The notes beneath the pieces are model-generated. The model was given only the letters and a program-made list of their open reading frames with translations, was not told the DNA's origin and searched no databases. Source: Flavobacterium sp. ACN6 (GTDB lineage Bacteria > Bacteroidota > Bacteroidia > Flavobacteriales > Flavobacteriaceae). From it: DNA of 64,000 nt. The DNA is taken from assembly GCF_002304005.1 (NCBI RefSeq), contig NZ_MRCQ01000001.1:124001-188000 (forward strand), in the 5' to 3' direction. The position numbers and the translations under genes were made by a program. Shown here in pieces: positions 16,777 through 26,386 of the stretch. Position 1 is the first letter of the stretch. Every line of letters begins with the position of its first letter.

Positions 16777-18315
16777 ATGTCTCAAAACACTTTAGAAATA
16801 GAAAGAGAAGAGAAAAAAGAACTGTATGCATATCAGAAAGGTGATATAGATGCCATTTTTGAACGCTTAGATAATGCTCCTTCAAAACACCACTTATTGT
16901 ATCAACTTCCAACAGGAGGAGGAAAAACAGTAATATTTTCTGAAATCGTTCGCCGCTATTTATCTCATAATGATAAAAAAGTGGTTGTTTTAACGCACCG
17001 TATCGAACTTTGTAAACAAACTTCAAAGATGTTGACAGGTTTTGGTGTTACAAACAAAATTATCAATAGTAAAGTAAAAGAACTGCCAGATCAGAACGAG
17101 TTTTCTTGTTTCGTGGCAATGGTTGAAACTTTAAAAAACCGTATTAATGATGAAAAACTTCATCTGGATAATATTGGTTTGGTAATTATTGATGAGGCGC
17201 ATTACAATTCATTTCGTAAATTATTAAACTCATTTAAAAATGCTTTTATTCTTGGAGTAACAGCAACGCCTTTGAGTTCTAATATAAAATTACCAATGCA
17301 CCAAAGTTATAACGAACTTATTGTTGGTGATACAATTGGATCTTTAATTGACAAAGGATTTTTGGCAAGAGCAACTACTTATAGTTATGATGTTGGTCTA
17401 ACTTCATTAAAAGTAGGTATTAATGGTGATTACACAGTAAAATCATCAGATGATTTGTATACGAATACCTTGATGCAGGAAAAACTGCTTCATGCGTATA
17501 CAGAGCGTTCTTTAGGCAAGAAAACGTTGATTTTCAATAATGGTATTCATACTTCTTTATATGTTTATGAAACGTTTAGAGAAGCAGGTTACGATATTAG
17601 ACACCTTGATAATACCAGCAGTTCTGAAGAACGTAAAGACATTTTACAATGGTTTAAAAAGACTCCAGATGCTATTTTGACTTCTGTCGGAATTTTGACA
17701 ACTGGTTTTGATGAGCCTACTGTAGAAACGATTATTTTGAACAGAGCAACTAAATCTTTGACGCTTTATTTCCAAATGATAGGACGCGGTTCTCGTAAAC
17801 TGCCTGGAAAAGATGATTTTACGGTTATTGATTTAGGAAATAATGCCGCACGTTTTGGTCTATGGAGCGATCCTGTAAATTGGCAGCATATTTTTAAATC
17901 TCCAGAATTTTATCTTGAAAACCTGCGTGATGATCACGAAATCGAGTTGTATTTCAAATACAGTATGCCTCCAGAATTGCGTGCGAAATTCAGCAAAACT
18001 GCCGATGTTAGTTTTGATGTTGATGAAGAACACAAATTAATCATCAAACAAAATCTTCGTTCAAAAGTAGTTTTAGACAAATCGCTTGAGCAGCATTCGA
18101 GCATGTGTGTAGATAACACAGAAACGCTGCAAGAAGCAAAATCACTGGCAAAAGAGCTTGATGATGATATTGAAGATCGTATTAAACGTTATTCTAAATG
18201 TTTGAGCCAATGTAGTAAAAATTACCGCGAATGGCTTGTAGACGATTATAAATTAAGATTAACGTTATTAATTGGTAAAAAATATCGTGAGAAAATCATG
18301 AATGAACCGGATTGA
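16777..18315 (+). CDS. superfamily 2 DEAD/DEAH helicase
   Basis: 512 aa. Motif I LPTGGGKT (44-51), motif II DEAH (139-142), motif III VTATP (161-165), and motif VI FQMIGRGSRKLPGK identify an SF2 helicase of the ResIII/type III restriction-like group. Residues from about 400 form a charged C-terminal extension with several cysteines (SMCVDN, KCLSQCSKNYREW), which lacks a recognised domain. It should unwind or remodel nucleic acid using ATP; no methylase or restriction partner lies nearby. A hairpin-rich 280-bp gap follows. Confidence 0.85.
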   Translation: MSQNTLEIEREEKKELYAYQKGDIDAIFERLDNAPSKHHLLYQLPTGGGKTVIFSEIVRRYLSHNDKKVVVLTHRIELCKQTSKMLTGFGVTNKIINSKVKELPDQNEFSCFVAMVETLKNRINDEKLHLDNIGLVIIDEAHYNSFRKLLNSFKNAFILGVTATPLSSNIKLPMHQSYNELIVGDTIGSLIDKGFLARATTYSYDVGLTSLKVGINGDYTVKSSDDLYTNTLMQEKLLHAYTERSLGKKTLIFNNGIHTSLYVYETFREAGYDIRHLDNTSSSEERKDILQWFKKTPDAILTSVGILTTGFDEPTVETIILNRATKSLTLYFQMIGRGSRKLPGKDDFTVIDLGNNAARFGLWSDPVNWQHIFKSPEFYLENLRDDHEIELYFKYSMPPELRAKFSKTADVSFDVDEEHKLIIKQNLRSKVVLDKSLEQHSSMCVDNTETLQEAKSLAKELDDDIEDRIKRYSKCLSQCSKNYREWLVDDYKLRLTLLIGKKYREKIMNEPD

Positions 18316-18324
18316 TTCTGAGAT

Positions 18325-18411
18325 ACCTGCAAGGTTTTCAAAACCTTTCAGGTATGAATTTAAATATAAATACCAAAAAATAGACCTACAACGTTTTGAA
18401 AACCTTGCAGG
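18325..18411. repeat. inverted repeat ACCTGCAAGGTTTT family
   Basis: A compact hairpin (18325-18353, one mismatch in 14-bp arms) and an outer 19-bp perfect inverted repeat (18326-18344 with 18393-18411). It lies 3' of the helicase gene and gives rise to a spurious reading frame. Confidence 0.8.
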
Positions 18412-18428
18412 AATAGAAATAAAAAAAC

Positions 18429-18467
18429 AATCTTTGTCAAAGTTTTATGCTTTGACAAAGATTTTTA
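18429..18467 (+). terminator. intrinsic terminator
   Basis: 14-bp perfect arms AATCTTTGTCAAAG / CTTTGACAAAGATT around a 7-nt loop, followed by TTT. It likely ends the SF2 helicase transcript. Confidence 0.7.
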
Positions 18468-18595
18468 GTTTCAATTTGTCTTCTCGAGGATTGACAAATA
18501 AAACTAAATAGAAATAAAGAAGGTTACAAAAAAATCATTTAAATCTGAGTCTTCAGCAAATCTAAAATCAGAACTCTAAAATCTAAAAATAACTT

Positions 18596-19930
18596 ATGTC
18601 TAAACAATTCTCAACATTAGGACTTTCAGCGCCAATTTTAAAAGCTTTAGGCGAATTAAATATTGTTGAACCAACTGAAATTCAACAAAAAACAATTCCG
18701 CTTTTATTGTCTGAAAGCCACGATGTAGTGGGTTTAGCAAAAACGGGAACAGGAAAAACTGCTGCTTTTGGATTGCCATTATTACAGTTGGTCAATTCAG
18801 AATCAACTGCGGTTCAGGCTGTAATTTTAGTTCCGACAAGAGAACTTGGACAGCAGATTTTTAGAAATTTAGAAGATTTCTCAAAATATATTCCTAATAT
18901 ATCTATTGCGTCAGTTTGCGGTGGAACTCCAATAAAACCTCAAATTGAAAGACTTAAAGAAGGTGCTCAAATTGTCGTGGCAACTCCAGGACGTTTAATC
19001 GATTTGATGCGGCGTAAAGCCGTTGATCTAAAACAGACTGAATATTTAGTTTTGGATGAAGCCGATGAAATGGTTGCTATTCTTAAAGAAAGTTTAGACG
19101 AAATTGTTGCTGAATTACCGAAAAAGCATCGCACTTTATTATTTTCTGCAACACTGCCAGGAACCGTCAAACAACTGATTCAAAATTATTTGAACAAAAA
19201 TGTAGTTCAGGTAAGCGCCAATATGGAAACTGTTGGTAATGAAGGAATTGATCACGAATTTATTGTTGTAGATCCGATTGAGAAATTAGAAGTTTTGATG
19301 CATTTCTTAAATTCAAGAGATGGAGAACGTGGTATTATTTTCTGTAAAACAAAAGCTGCAGTTAATAAACTGGCTAAAAATTTAGCTATAAATAAGTTTT
19401 CTTCTGGAGCGCTTCATGGAAGTTTATCACAGGGAATTCGTGATAGAATTATGGAGCAATTCCGCGAAGGACACATCAATATTCTAGTTGCTACCGATTT
19501 GGCTGCGAGAGGAATAGACGTAAAAGAAATATCGTATGTCGTTAATTATCACCTTCCTGATACGTATGAAAATTACGTTCACCGAAGCGGAAGAACAGCA
19601 AGGGCAGGAGCAAAGGGACTTTCTTTAACCGTATTACAACAAGAAGAAGCCGCTGAAATTGCTGATTTTGAAAAAGAATTAGGAATTAAATTTTTAGAAT
19701 TTAAAAAACCTTCTGCAGCAAGTCTTGAAGAAAATAATATGCTTTTGTGGGCCAAACAAATCTTCAAAACAAAACCAAATCATGAAATTGCTTCCGAATT
19801 AAAAACAAAAGTAAAAACAGTTTTTCATCACTTAACTAAAGAGGAACTAATCGAGAAATTAATGGCCAATTATATTTTGCAGAACAAAATCGATATAGTT
19901 GAAAAACCTGTTAAAAAATTCAAAAAGTAA
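18596..19930 (+). CDS. DEAD-box RNA helicase
   Basis: 444 aa with a full set of DEAD-box motifs: Q motif near residues 25-30 (PTEIQQKTIP), AKTGTGKT (46-53), PTRELGQQ, TPGRL, DEAD (in LVLDEADEM), SAT, the second-domain motifs IIFCKTKAA and ATDLAARGIDV, and HRSGRTARAG. It unwinds RNA duplexes, for ribosome assembly or cold adaptation, as DeaD/RhlE relatives do. The C-terminal 70 residues form a short basic tail (VEKPVKKFKK). It stands alone between a terminator and the ndh promoter. Confidence 0.9.
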   Translation: MSKQFSTLGLSAPILKALGELNIVEPTEIQQKTIPLLLSESHDVVGLAKTGTGKTAAFGLPLLQLVNSESTAVQAVILVPTRELGQQIFRNLEDFSKYIPNISIASVCGGTPIKPQIERLKEGAQIVVATPGRLIDLMRRKAVDLKQTEYLVLDEADEMVAILKESLDEIVAELPKKHRTLLFSATLPGTVKQLIQNYLNKNVVQVSANMETVGNEGIDHEFIVVDPIEKLEVLMHFLNSRDGERGIIFCKTKAAVNKLAKNLAINKFSSGALHGSLSQGIRDRIMEQFREGHINILVATDLAARGIDVKEISYVVNYHLPDTYENYVHRSGRTARAGAKGLSLTVLQQEEAAEIADFEKELGIKFLEFKKPSAASLEENNMLLWAKQIFKTKPNHEIASELKTKVKTVFHHLTKEELIEKLMANYILQNKIDIVEKPVKKFKK

Positions 19931-19941
19931 TAAATATGACT

Positions 19942-19972
19942 TTTGTCATTGTATATTAAAGTTGTACATTTA
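19942..19972 (+). promoter_or_regulatory. candidate promoter of the NADH dehydrogenase gene
   Basis: TTTG (19942-19945), 19-nt spacer, TACATTTA (19965-19972), one base off the TAnnTTTG consensus. The start codon lies 40 nt downstream. Confidence 0.5.
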
Positions 19973-20012
19973 TAAGGAATTATTTTATAATCCTACTTAA
20001 TTAACAACATAT

Positions 20013-21278
20013 ATGAAGATCGTCATTATAGGAGGTGGATTTGCAGGAATCAATCTGGCAAAAGAGCTTGTAAACCATCCTCAATTACAAGTAACACTTG
20101 TAGACAAGAATAATTATAACTTTTTTCCACCACTTATATATCAAGTTGCTACGGCTTTTTTAGAGCCTTCGAGCATTAGTTATCCGTTTAGAAAGTTTTT
20201 TGCAGGTAAAAAAAATCTGCAGTTTCGTTTAGGCGAATTGCTATCTGTTGTTCCTTCTGAAAATAAAATTGTTTTGAACAACGGCGAATTGACTTACGAT
20301 CATTTAGTTTTTGCAACTGGAGCTGAAACCAGCTATTTTGGTATGGAAAACGTAATGAAAAACGCCATTCCGATGAAAACCTTAAATGATGCCATCGAAA
20401 TGCGTAATACGTTACTTAAAAATCTTGAAAAAGCAGCGATTTGTAAGGATATGCGTAAAAGACGTAAATTACTGACAATCGTAGTTGCTGGAGGAGGGCC
20501 GACAGGAGTTGAAGTTTCTGGAATGTTTGCAGAAATGCGAAAAAACATTCTTTTAAAAGAATATCCAGAATTAGATACATCTGTTAGTAATGTTTATTTA
20601 GTCGATGGAGGAGATGCTTTACTTGCTCCAATGAGTAAAGATTCTCAAAAAGATACTTTAGAAGCATTGACCAAATTAGGCGTTGTCGTAAAATTAAACA
20701 CTAAAGTTGTAGATTATGTAGATGATACGGTGTTTTTTGAAAGTGGCGAAACTATTAAAACTAAAAATTTAATCTGGGCTGCCGGAGTTTCTGCAAAGAT
20801 TTTTGAAGGAATTCCTAAAGAAAGTTACGGTCGCGGCCGACGCATGGCAACTGACCAATATAATAAAGTAAACGGATTAGAAAATATTTATGCAATTGGT
20901 GACACTGCCATTTTAGCCGGCGATAAAAATTTTCCTGACGGACATCCACAAGTAGCACAAGTTGCTATTCAGCAGGGATTAAACTTAGCGAAAAACTTTA
21001 AAGCTCTGACTCAGAACAAACCTTTAAAACCTTTTACGTACAATGACAAAGGTTCTATGGCAATTATTGGAAAAAATAAAGCTGTAGTTGATTTACCAAG
21101 TCCAAAATGGCATTTTAAAGGATTTTTTGCCTGGGTCATTTGGTTGTTTATTCACTTAATTTCGCTTATAACATACAGAAACAGATTAAATACATTTTGG
21201 AACTGGATGGTTGCGTATTTCGCAAAAGATCAATCTCTTAGAATGATTATTCGACCTGAGAAAAGGCAGCAAAGTTAA
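20013..21278 (+). CDS. type II NADH dehydrogenase (NAD(P)/FAD-dependent oxidoreductase)
   Basis: 421 aa. N-terminal FAD-binding IGGGFAGINLAKEL (6-19) and a second nucleotide-binding block VVAGGGPTGVEVSG near 157-170, plus the late FAD contact AIGDTAIL. Typical NDH-2 length, with the C-terminal amphipathic/hydrophobic stretch GFFAWVIWLFIHLISLITYRNRLNTF that peripherally anchors the enzyme to the inner membrane. It passes electrons from NADH to menaquinone without pumping protons. It has its own promoter and ends at a shared bidirectional terminator. Confidence 0.88.
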   Translation: MKIVIIGGGFAGINLAKELVNHPQLQVTLVDKNNYNFFPPLIYQVATAFLEPSSISYPFRKFFAGKKNLQFRLGELLSVVPSENKIVLNNGELTYDHLVFATGAETSYFGMENVMKNAIPMKTLNDAIEMRNTLLKNLEKAAICKDMRKRRKLLTIVVAGGGPTGVEVSGMFAEMRKNILLKEYPELDTSVSNVYLVDGGDALLAPMSKDSQKDTLEALTKLGVVVKLNTKVVDYVDDTVFFESGETIKTKNLIWAAGVSAKIFEGIPKESYGRGRRMATDQYNKVNGLENIYAIGDTAILAGDKNFPDGHPQVAQVAIQQGLNLAKNFKALTQNKPLKPFTYNDKGSMAIIGKNKAVVDLPSPKWHFKGFFAWVIWLFIHLISLITYRNRLNTFWNWMVAYFAKDQSLRMIIRPEKRQQS

Positions 21279-21283
21279 AAGTT

Positions 21284-21315
21284 AAATTCCAAATTTTTTA
21301 AATTCCAAATTCCAA
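21284..21315 (+). repeat. sense 3'-end element (ndh gene)
   Basis: AAATTCCAA, a T-rich spacer, AAATTCCAAATTCCAA; 32 nt, starting 5 nt after the stop codon. The full 32 nt are identical to the copy after hisF. Confidence 0.85.
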
Positions 21316-21337
21316 CGGATGCTGGATGTATACTATT

Positions 21338-21372
21338 AAAAAAGCCAAAATCTTTAGATTTTGGCTTTTTTA
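21338..21372. terminator. bidirectional intrinsic terminator
   Basis: 15-bp perfect arms (21338-21352, 21357-21371) with A6 and T6 ends, between convergent ndh and MFS genes and between their two opposed 3'-end elements. Confidence 0.85.
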
Positions 21373-21373
21373 A

Positions 21374-21404
21374 TTGGAATTTGGAATTTTAAAAATTGGA
21401 ATTT
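21374..21404 (-). repeat. sense 3'-end element (MFS gene)
   Basis: On the minus strand AAATTCCAA, TTTTTA, AAATTCCAAATTCCAA; starts 7 nt after the stop codon of the pump gene. Confidence 0.85.
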
Positions 21405-21411
21405 CAATCAC

Positions 21412-22641
21412 CTAGTGAGCAATCATAACATCATCACTATCAGAAAGCTCTACTTTATTTTTTATAAATCGTTTACCGATATTTAAGATAATAAAAGCTG
21501 TAATTGTCGTAGTTGTCATAATTGCCACCATTGGAGCAACAGAATCTTTTACGAAAACACCAATTGCAAAAGAAGCCAAAGCCCCTAATCCTAATTGAAT
21601 TGCTCCCATTAAAGCAGATGCGCTTCCTGTGTTTTTAGCGAAAGGAGCAAGCGTTAGTCCTGCTGTATTTGGATTTGAGATTCCTAAACAAGCTAAGAAT
21701 AAAAACAACATTCCAATCGTTTCATATAATCCTAAAAGATCATTTAAAGCTAATATCAAAAATATTATACTGATAAAAGATTGCGAAATTAAAGCACCAA
21801 AAATCATTTGTTCGCTGGAAAATCTTTTTAATAACATCGAATTCAACTGACTAGAACCGATGAAACTTACTGACATTAAAGCAAAAATCCATCCGTAGGT
21901 TTTGGCGTCAACTTTGTAAATATCCATAAATACGATTGGAGAAGCTGCAACGTAAGAAAATAATCCCGAAAAAGCTATTGCTCCTGTAAACGCGTAGGTA
22001 TAGAATTGAGGTTCTTTTAAAACCGCTAAGAAATTAGTAATAATTGGTTTGGGTTTTAACGAAATTGAAGTGTCTGGTTTATACGTATTTGGAAGTCCAA
22101 TTTGTGAAGCAATTAAAATTACAACTCCCATACACATTAATATAAAGAATACGGCGTGCCAGCCTAAATCTTCTGTAACATAACCGCCAATTGTTGGGGC
22201 CAGCATTGGCGAAAGTCCGACAACAAGCATTAAAAGTGAAAACACTTTTGGAATATCTTTTACAGGAAATAAATCACGAACCATTGCTACAGAAGCTACA
22301 GTTGCAGCACAGCTTCCAACAGCCTGAACAAAGCGAAGCAAAATAAAGGAATCAATATCACCCACATAAATACAGCCTAAAGAAGCTAATATGTAGACCA
22401 GTAATCCAATAAATAAAGGTTTTTTACGTCCGAAACGATCTAATAAAGGTCCGTAAAGTAACTGTCCAGCTGAAATTCCGATAAAATAGCTGGATAAACT
22501 CATAGAAACTTTTGCTACAGTTGTATTTAAATCTTTAGCAATTCCAGAGAAACCAGGCAGATACATGTCAATAGAAAAAGGACCTAGAGCGGTTAACGAT
22601 CCTAAAATAAGGATAAGCTGAATATATTTTTTTGTTGTCAT
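21412..22641 (-). CDS. Bcr/CflA family MFS multidrug efflux transporter
   Basis: 409 aa, twelve hydrophobic helices expected. TALGPFSIDMYLPGFSGIAKDL in the first helix and LLYGPLLDRFGRKKPLFIG between helices 2 and 3 are diagnostic of the drug:H+ antiporter group that contains Bcr and CflA. MVRDLFP in the fourth segment also fits. It should export hydrophobic or zwitterionic compounds across the inner membrane. Single gene with its own start region; it ends at the terminator shared with ndh. Confidence 0.88.
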   Translation of the reverse strand: MTTKKYIQLILILGSLTALGPFSIDMYLPGFSGIAKDLNTTVAKVSMSLSSYFIGISAGQLLYGPLLDRFGRKKPLFIGLLVYILASLGCIYVGDIDSFILLRFVQAVGSCAATVASVAMVRDLFPVKDIPKVFSLLMLVVGLSPMLAPTIGGYVTEDLGWHAVFFILMCMGVVILIASQIGLPNTYKPDTSISLKPKPIITNFLAVLKEPQFYTYAFTGAIAFSGLFSYVAASPIVFMDIYKVDAKTYGWIFALMSVSFIGSSQLNSMLLKRFSSEQMIFGALISQSFISIIFLILALNDLLGLYETIGMLFLFLACLGISNPNTAGLTLAPFAKNTGSASALMGAIQLGLGALASFAIGVFVKDSVAPMVAIMTTTTITAFIILNIGKRFIKNKVELSDSDDVMIAH

Positions 22642-22787
22642 TATCTTAAAAAAAGGCTTTTAATTTCGTGCAAAGGTAAAGATTTCATACCTTGTTGTAT
22701 AACTTCAAGGAGTTTATAACAATAAATTAAAGTTATTGCCAAAACAATTTGGCGTAACTATTTATTAATCTTTAATTTAAAAAAAAT

Positions 22788-23204
22788 ATGAAAAAGTATC
22801 TTTTACTATTAGCCGTTTTATTTACATCTCTTTCTTTTGCTCAAACTATTACCTCAAAACAAGAAGAGGCTAGTACTGGACAATACGAGCTCTTAAAAAA
22901 AGTAAATCAGTATTATCCTGATATTACTTTGAGTAAGTCTGTAACCAATTTCTACGCAGACGGCAATGTCATCGACACACAGCAGGATTTTGATTTAAGA
23001 GGAACAAAATTTTCGAGTTACAAACTAGGAATCGAACCTGGTAACAAAAAAGTAGTATTTGATTACGTTTCAACAGAAGCTGGCCACGTATACGGCGACG
23101 TTACAATATTTAACGGAAATGCTCTGAGAACAACTTTTAATGAAAAAACAAATCAAATTGAAGTTTCATTAAACGGAAAATCAGTTTATTTGAAAAAATT
23201 ATAA
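22788..23204 (+). CDS. small secreted protein, unknown function
   Basis: 138 aa. The signal peptide MKKYLLLLAVLFTSLSFA is followed by QTITSK, a standard flavobacterial cleavage context (A|Q). The mature part is short and beta-rich with no recognised domain (NFYADGNVIDTQQDFDLRGTKFSSYKLG; TFNEKTNQIEVSLNGKSVYL). A terminator follows after 16 nt, so it is transcribed alone. No lipobox. Confidence 0.65.
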   Translation: MKKYLLLLAVLFTSLSFAQTITSKQEEASTGQYELLKKVNQYYPDITLSKSVTNFYADGNVIDTQQDFDLRGTKFSSYKLGIEPGNKKVVFDYVSTEAGHVYGDVTIFNGNALRTTFNEKTNQIEVSLNGKSVYLKKL

Positions 23205-23220
23205 TTTTTATCAAACTTAG

Positions 23221-23250
23221 AAAAAGCATCATAATTTATGATGCTTTTTT
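23221..23250 (+). terminator. intrinsic terminator
   Basis: 13-bp arms AAAAAGCATCATA / TATGATGCTTTTT around a 3-nt loop, followed by T. Confidence 0.8.
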
Positions 23251-23254
23251 GCGT

Positions 23255-23262
23255 TATATTTG
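23255..23262 (+). promoter_or_regulatory. candidate -7 promoter element TATATTTG
   Basis: Exact TAnnTTTG match 27 nt before the ATG at 23290, directly behind a terminator. No ideal -33 TTTG is seen. Confidence 0.45.
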
Positions 23263-23289
23263 GCTCAATTTTAAATAAAACAATCTACA

Positions 23290-23673
23290 ATGAAAAAATT
23301 TCTATTGCTGGCAATTTTAATCTCTTTAAAATCTTATTCACAGTCCAATAGATTTTCTGGAACTTGGAGCAACGAAAACTGCAAGAACTGCAAAAAAGAA
23401 TATGTTTTCACCATTACAATCGCACAGTCAAATTATGCGATTTTTGGAACCGCAGAAGTTACAAGTGAACACAAAGAATTAAATTCTGGAATTCTAGAAG
23501 TTTCCGGATATGTTTATCCGCTTGGCGACAGAGCTCAAATCAAATTAAAAGATAAAGACGGAATTTCTTCAAGTGCCGTTTTAATTACAAACGAAGGCGT
23601 TTTACAATTTAACAAACGCGGCGGTGGTGATCTGGTTCCTAAAGAATTTATTTTGAATAAGTTGTATGAATAA
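23290..23673 (+). CDS. small secreted protein, unknown function
   Basis: 127 aa. Signal MKKFLLLAILISLKSYSQ, then SNRFSGTWSNENCKNCKKEY. The CxxC pair (CKNCKK) near residue 33 could hold a disulfide or metal. The strand pattern RFSGTWSN...ITIAQSN...GTAEV resembles a lipocalin-like or avidin-like small barrel, but this is only a resemblance. It has its own promoter candidate and is followed by an 800-bp gene-free region. Confidence 0.6.
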   Translation: MKKFLLLAILISLKSYSQSNRFSGTWSNENCKNCKKEYVFTITIAQSNYAIFGTAEVTSEHKELNSGILEVSGYVYPLGDRAQIKLKDKDGISSSAVLITNEGVLQFNKRGGGDLVPKEFILNKLYE

Positions 23674-24471
<798 letters not shown>

Positions 24472-26385
24472 ATGAATACAGTTGCTGAGCATATTGCAGA
24501 TTTTTTGAAAGAATACAAACCATTTGATAATTTAACTTTTCAGGAATTATCAGATATTGCTACGAATATTCGTGTCATTAATTTAGAAAAACATGCGGTA
24601 TTATTTCAAAATAACGACGCACTTCATGATAGTTTTTATGTCGTTGCTTCTGGTGTAATCAACCTTACAACTATTGCAGACGCTGAAGAAACCATTATAA
24701 ATAAATGCCACGAAGGAGATATTTTTGGCTTGCGTCCGTTTTTTGCCAAAAATAATTACATGATGACCGCTAAAGCTCGTGAAGAAAGCATTATTTATGC
24801 TATTCCAATCGCTGTATTTAGACCTTTTGTTGCTAATAATTCTGATGTTTTAAACTTTTTATTGGAGAGTTTTGCTGTAAATTCAAGACATACAAAAGAT
24901 AGTGTCAGCTCTAATGGCAAACTGATTTCTGATACTGATTTCCTAGATCAGCAGACGGAAATGCAATATATTCAATCACTTAACTATAACAATTCGCCAT
25001 TAACTACGCAATCCAATCACATTATTAAAGATGTTGCGATTTTAATGACAGATTCTATGGTGGATAATATTATAATCTGCGAAAAAAATCACCCTATTGG
25101 TATTGTAACTAATGCTGATTTATCTTCTAAGATTGCAACAGGGCGCTATCCTATTACTGAAACTATTGACAAAATTATGTCATCGCCGGTGGTAACTGTT
25201 TTAGAAAATGTTTCTTTAGCCGAAGCTCAATTGTTGATGTTAAAACATAACGTAACCCATTTATGCGTTACAAAAGACGGAACAAGTAAATCTGTTGTAA
25301 AAGGAATTATTTCTGAACATGATCTTATTGTCGCTCAAGCCAGCAACCCTGGTGTTTTAATTAAAGAAATTAAACGTTCTCAGCTGCCAAAAGATCTAAA
25401 ACAGATTCGTGATCGTCTGTCAGATTTGATTCAGAATTCAATTCAAAAGAATATTCCAATTTCGCATGTTAGTAATATTGCGAGCGAAATTAATCTTGCA
25501 ATCATTAAACGCGCTGTCGAGCTGTCAATTTTAGATTTAGGCTCCCCTCCTGCACGCTTTGCTTGGTTAAGTATTGGAAGTCAAGGACGTAAAGAACAAC
25601 TTTTACTTACAGATCAGGATAGTATTTTAATTTTTGAAGATGTTACACCAGAAAAATATAGAGAAGTAAAAGATTATTTTTTAAGATTAGCAAAAAGAAC
25701 TACTTCTGTACTAGAAAAAGTTGGTTATGAATATTGTCCAAATGGGCATATGGGAAGCAATATGCTTTGGTGTAAATCATTGAGTGACTGGACAAAACAA
25801 TACAACAGCTGGATGAATACTCCAGGTGAAAATAGTAATGATTTGAGCAGTATTTTCTTTGATTATGAAATTGTTTTTGGTGAACCAAAAATCGAAGAAG
25901 CTATTGAAAATGTCATTTTCAAAAATGCAGTTAACAATACTTTGTTTTTTGACTTTTTAGGAAATGATGCTTTAAAAAGAAATTCTCCTTTAAGTTTCTT
26001 TAAAAAATTCATCATTGAAGAAGAAGGCCCGCACAAAGGTAAATTTGATATAAAAACCCGTGCACTAATGCCATTAATTGATGGCGCACGTTTATTGATA
26101 TTAAATGCCAATATAAAAGGAATTCAAAATACTTATTTAAGATTCAAACAATTGGCAATTACAGATTCTAAAAATGCTGAAATTTATTTAAGTTGTGCTG
26201 AAGCATTTTTGGCACTTTCAAAATTTAGAACTGTTGAAGGACTAAAAAATGACGACTCTGGCCAATTTATTAATTTAAGAGAAATGTCAAAAACCGACAA
26301 AGAGAAATTAAAAAATGCTTTAGCCCCTATGAAAGACCTGGAGGAACTGATTAAGAGTAAATTTCAATTGACACAATTCTCATAA
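24472..26385 (+). CDS. cNMP-binding / CBS / DUF294 nucleotidyltransferase-like protein
   Basis: 637 aa, soluble. Order: cyclic-nucleotide-binding-type domain (about 1-135), paired CBS domains (about 175-295, with IVTNADLSSKIA and GIISEHDLIVA), DUF294-type nucleotidyltransferase domain (about 335-480, motif GSQGRKEQLLLTDQD), and the DUF294 C-terminal helical domain (about 500-637). The GS...D.D catalytic pattern is intact, so a nucleotidyl transfer activity is possible, perhaps like GlnD-type sensors. The CBS pair suggests control by adenine nucleotides. The exonuclease-like gene follows after one base, and acs is convergent beyond it. The same trio occurs near acetate-use genes in other bacteria, as I recall. 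Confidence 0.85.
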   Translation: MNTVAEHIADFLKEYKPFDNLTFQELSDIATNIRVINLEKHAVLFQNNDALHDSFYVVASGVINLTTIADAEETIINKCHEGDIFGLRPFFAKNNYMMTAKAREESIIYAIPIAVFRPFVANNSDVLNFLLESFAVNSRHTKDSVSSNGKLISDTDFLDQQTEMQYIQSLNYNNSPLTTQSNHIIKDVAILMTDSMVDNIIICEKNHPIGIVTNADLSSKIATGRYPITETIDKIMSSPVVTVLENVSLAEAQLLMLKHNVTHLCVTKDGTSKSVVKGIISEHDLIVAQASNPGVLIKEIKRSQLPKDLKQIRDRLSDLIQNSIQKNIPISHVSNIASEINLAIIKRAVELSILDLGSPPARFAWLSIGSQGRKEQLLLTDQDSILIFEDVTPEKYREVKDYFLRLAKRTTSVLEKVGYEYCPNGHMGSNMLWCKSLSDWTKQYNSWMNTPGENSNDLSSIFFDYEIVFGEPKIEEAIENVIFKNAVNNTLFFDFLGNDALKRNSPLSFFKKFIIEEEGPHKGKFDIKTRALMPLIDGARLLILNANIKGIQNTYLRFKQLAITDSKNAEIYLSCAEAFLALSKFRTVEGLKNDDSGQFINLREMSKTDKEKLKNALAPMKDLEELIKSKFQLTQFS

Positions 26386-26386
26386 T

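Noticed and set aside
18302..18511. 69-codon frame after the SF2 helicase
   Set aside because: It is translated inverted repeat and terminator sequence, overlaps the helicase stop, and has no protein-like pattern.
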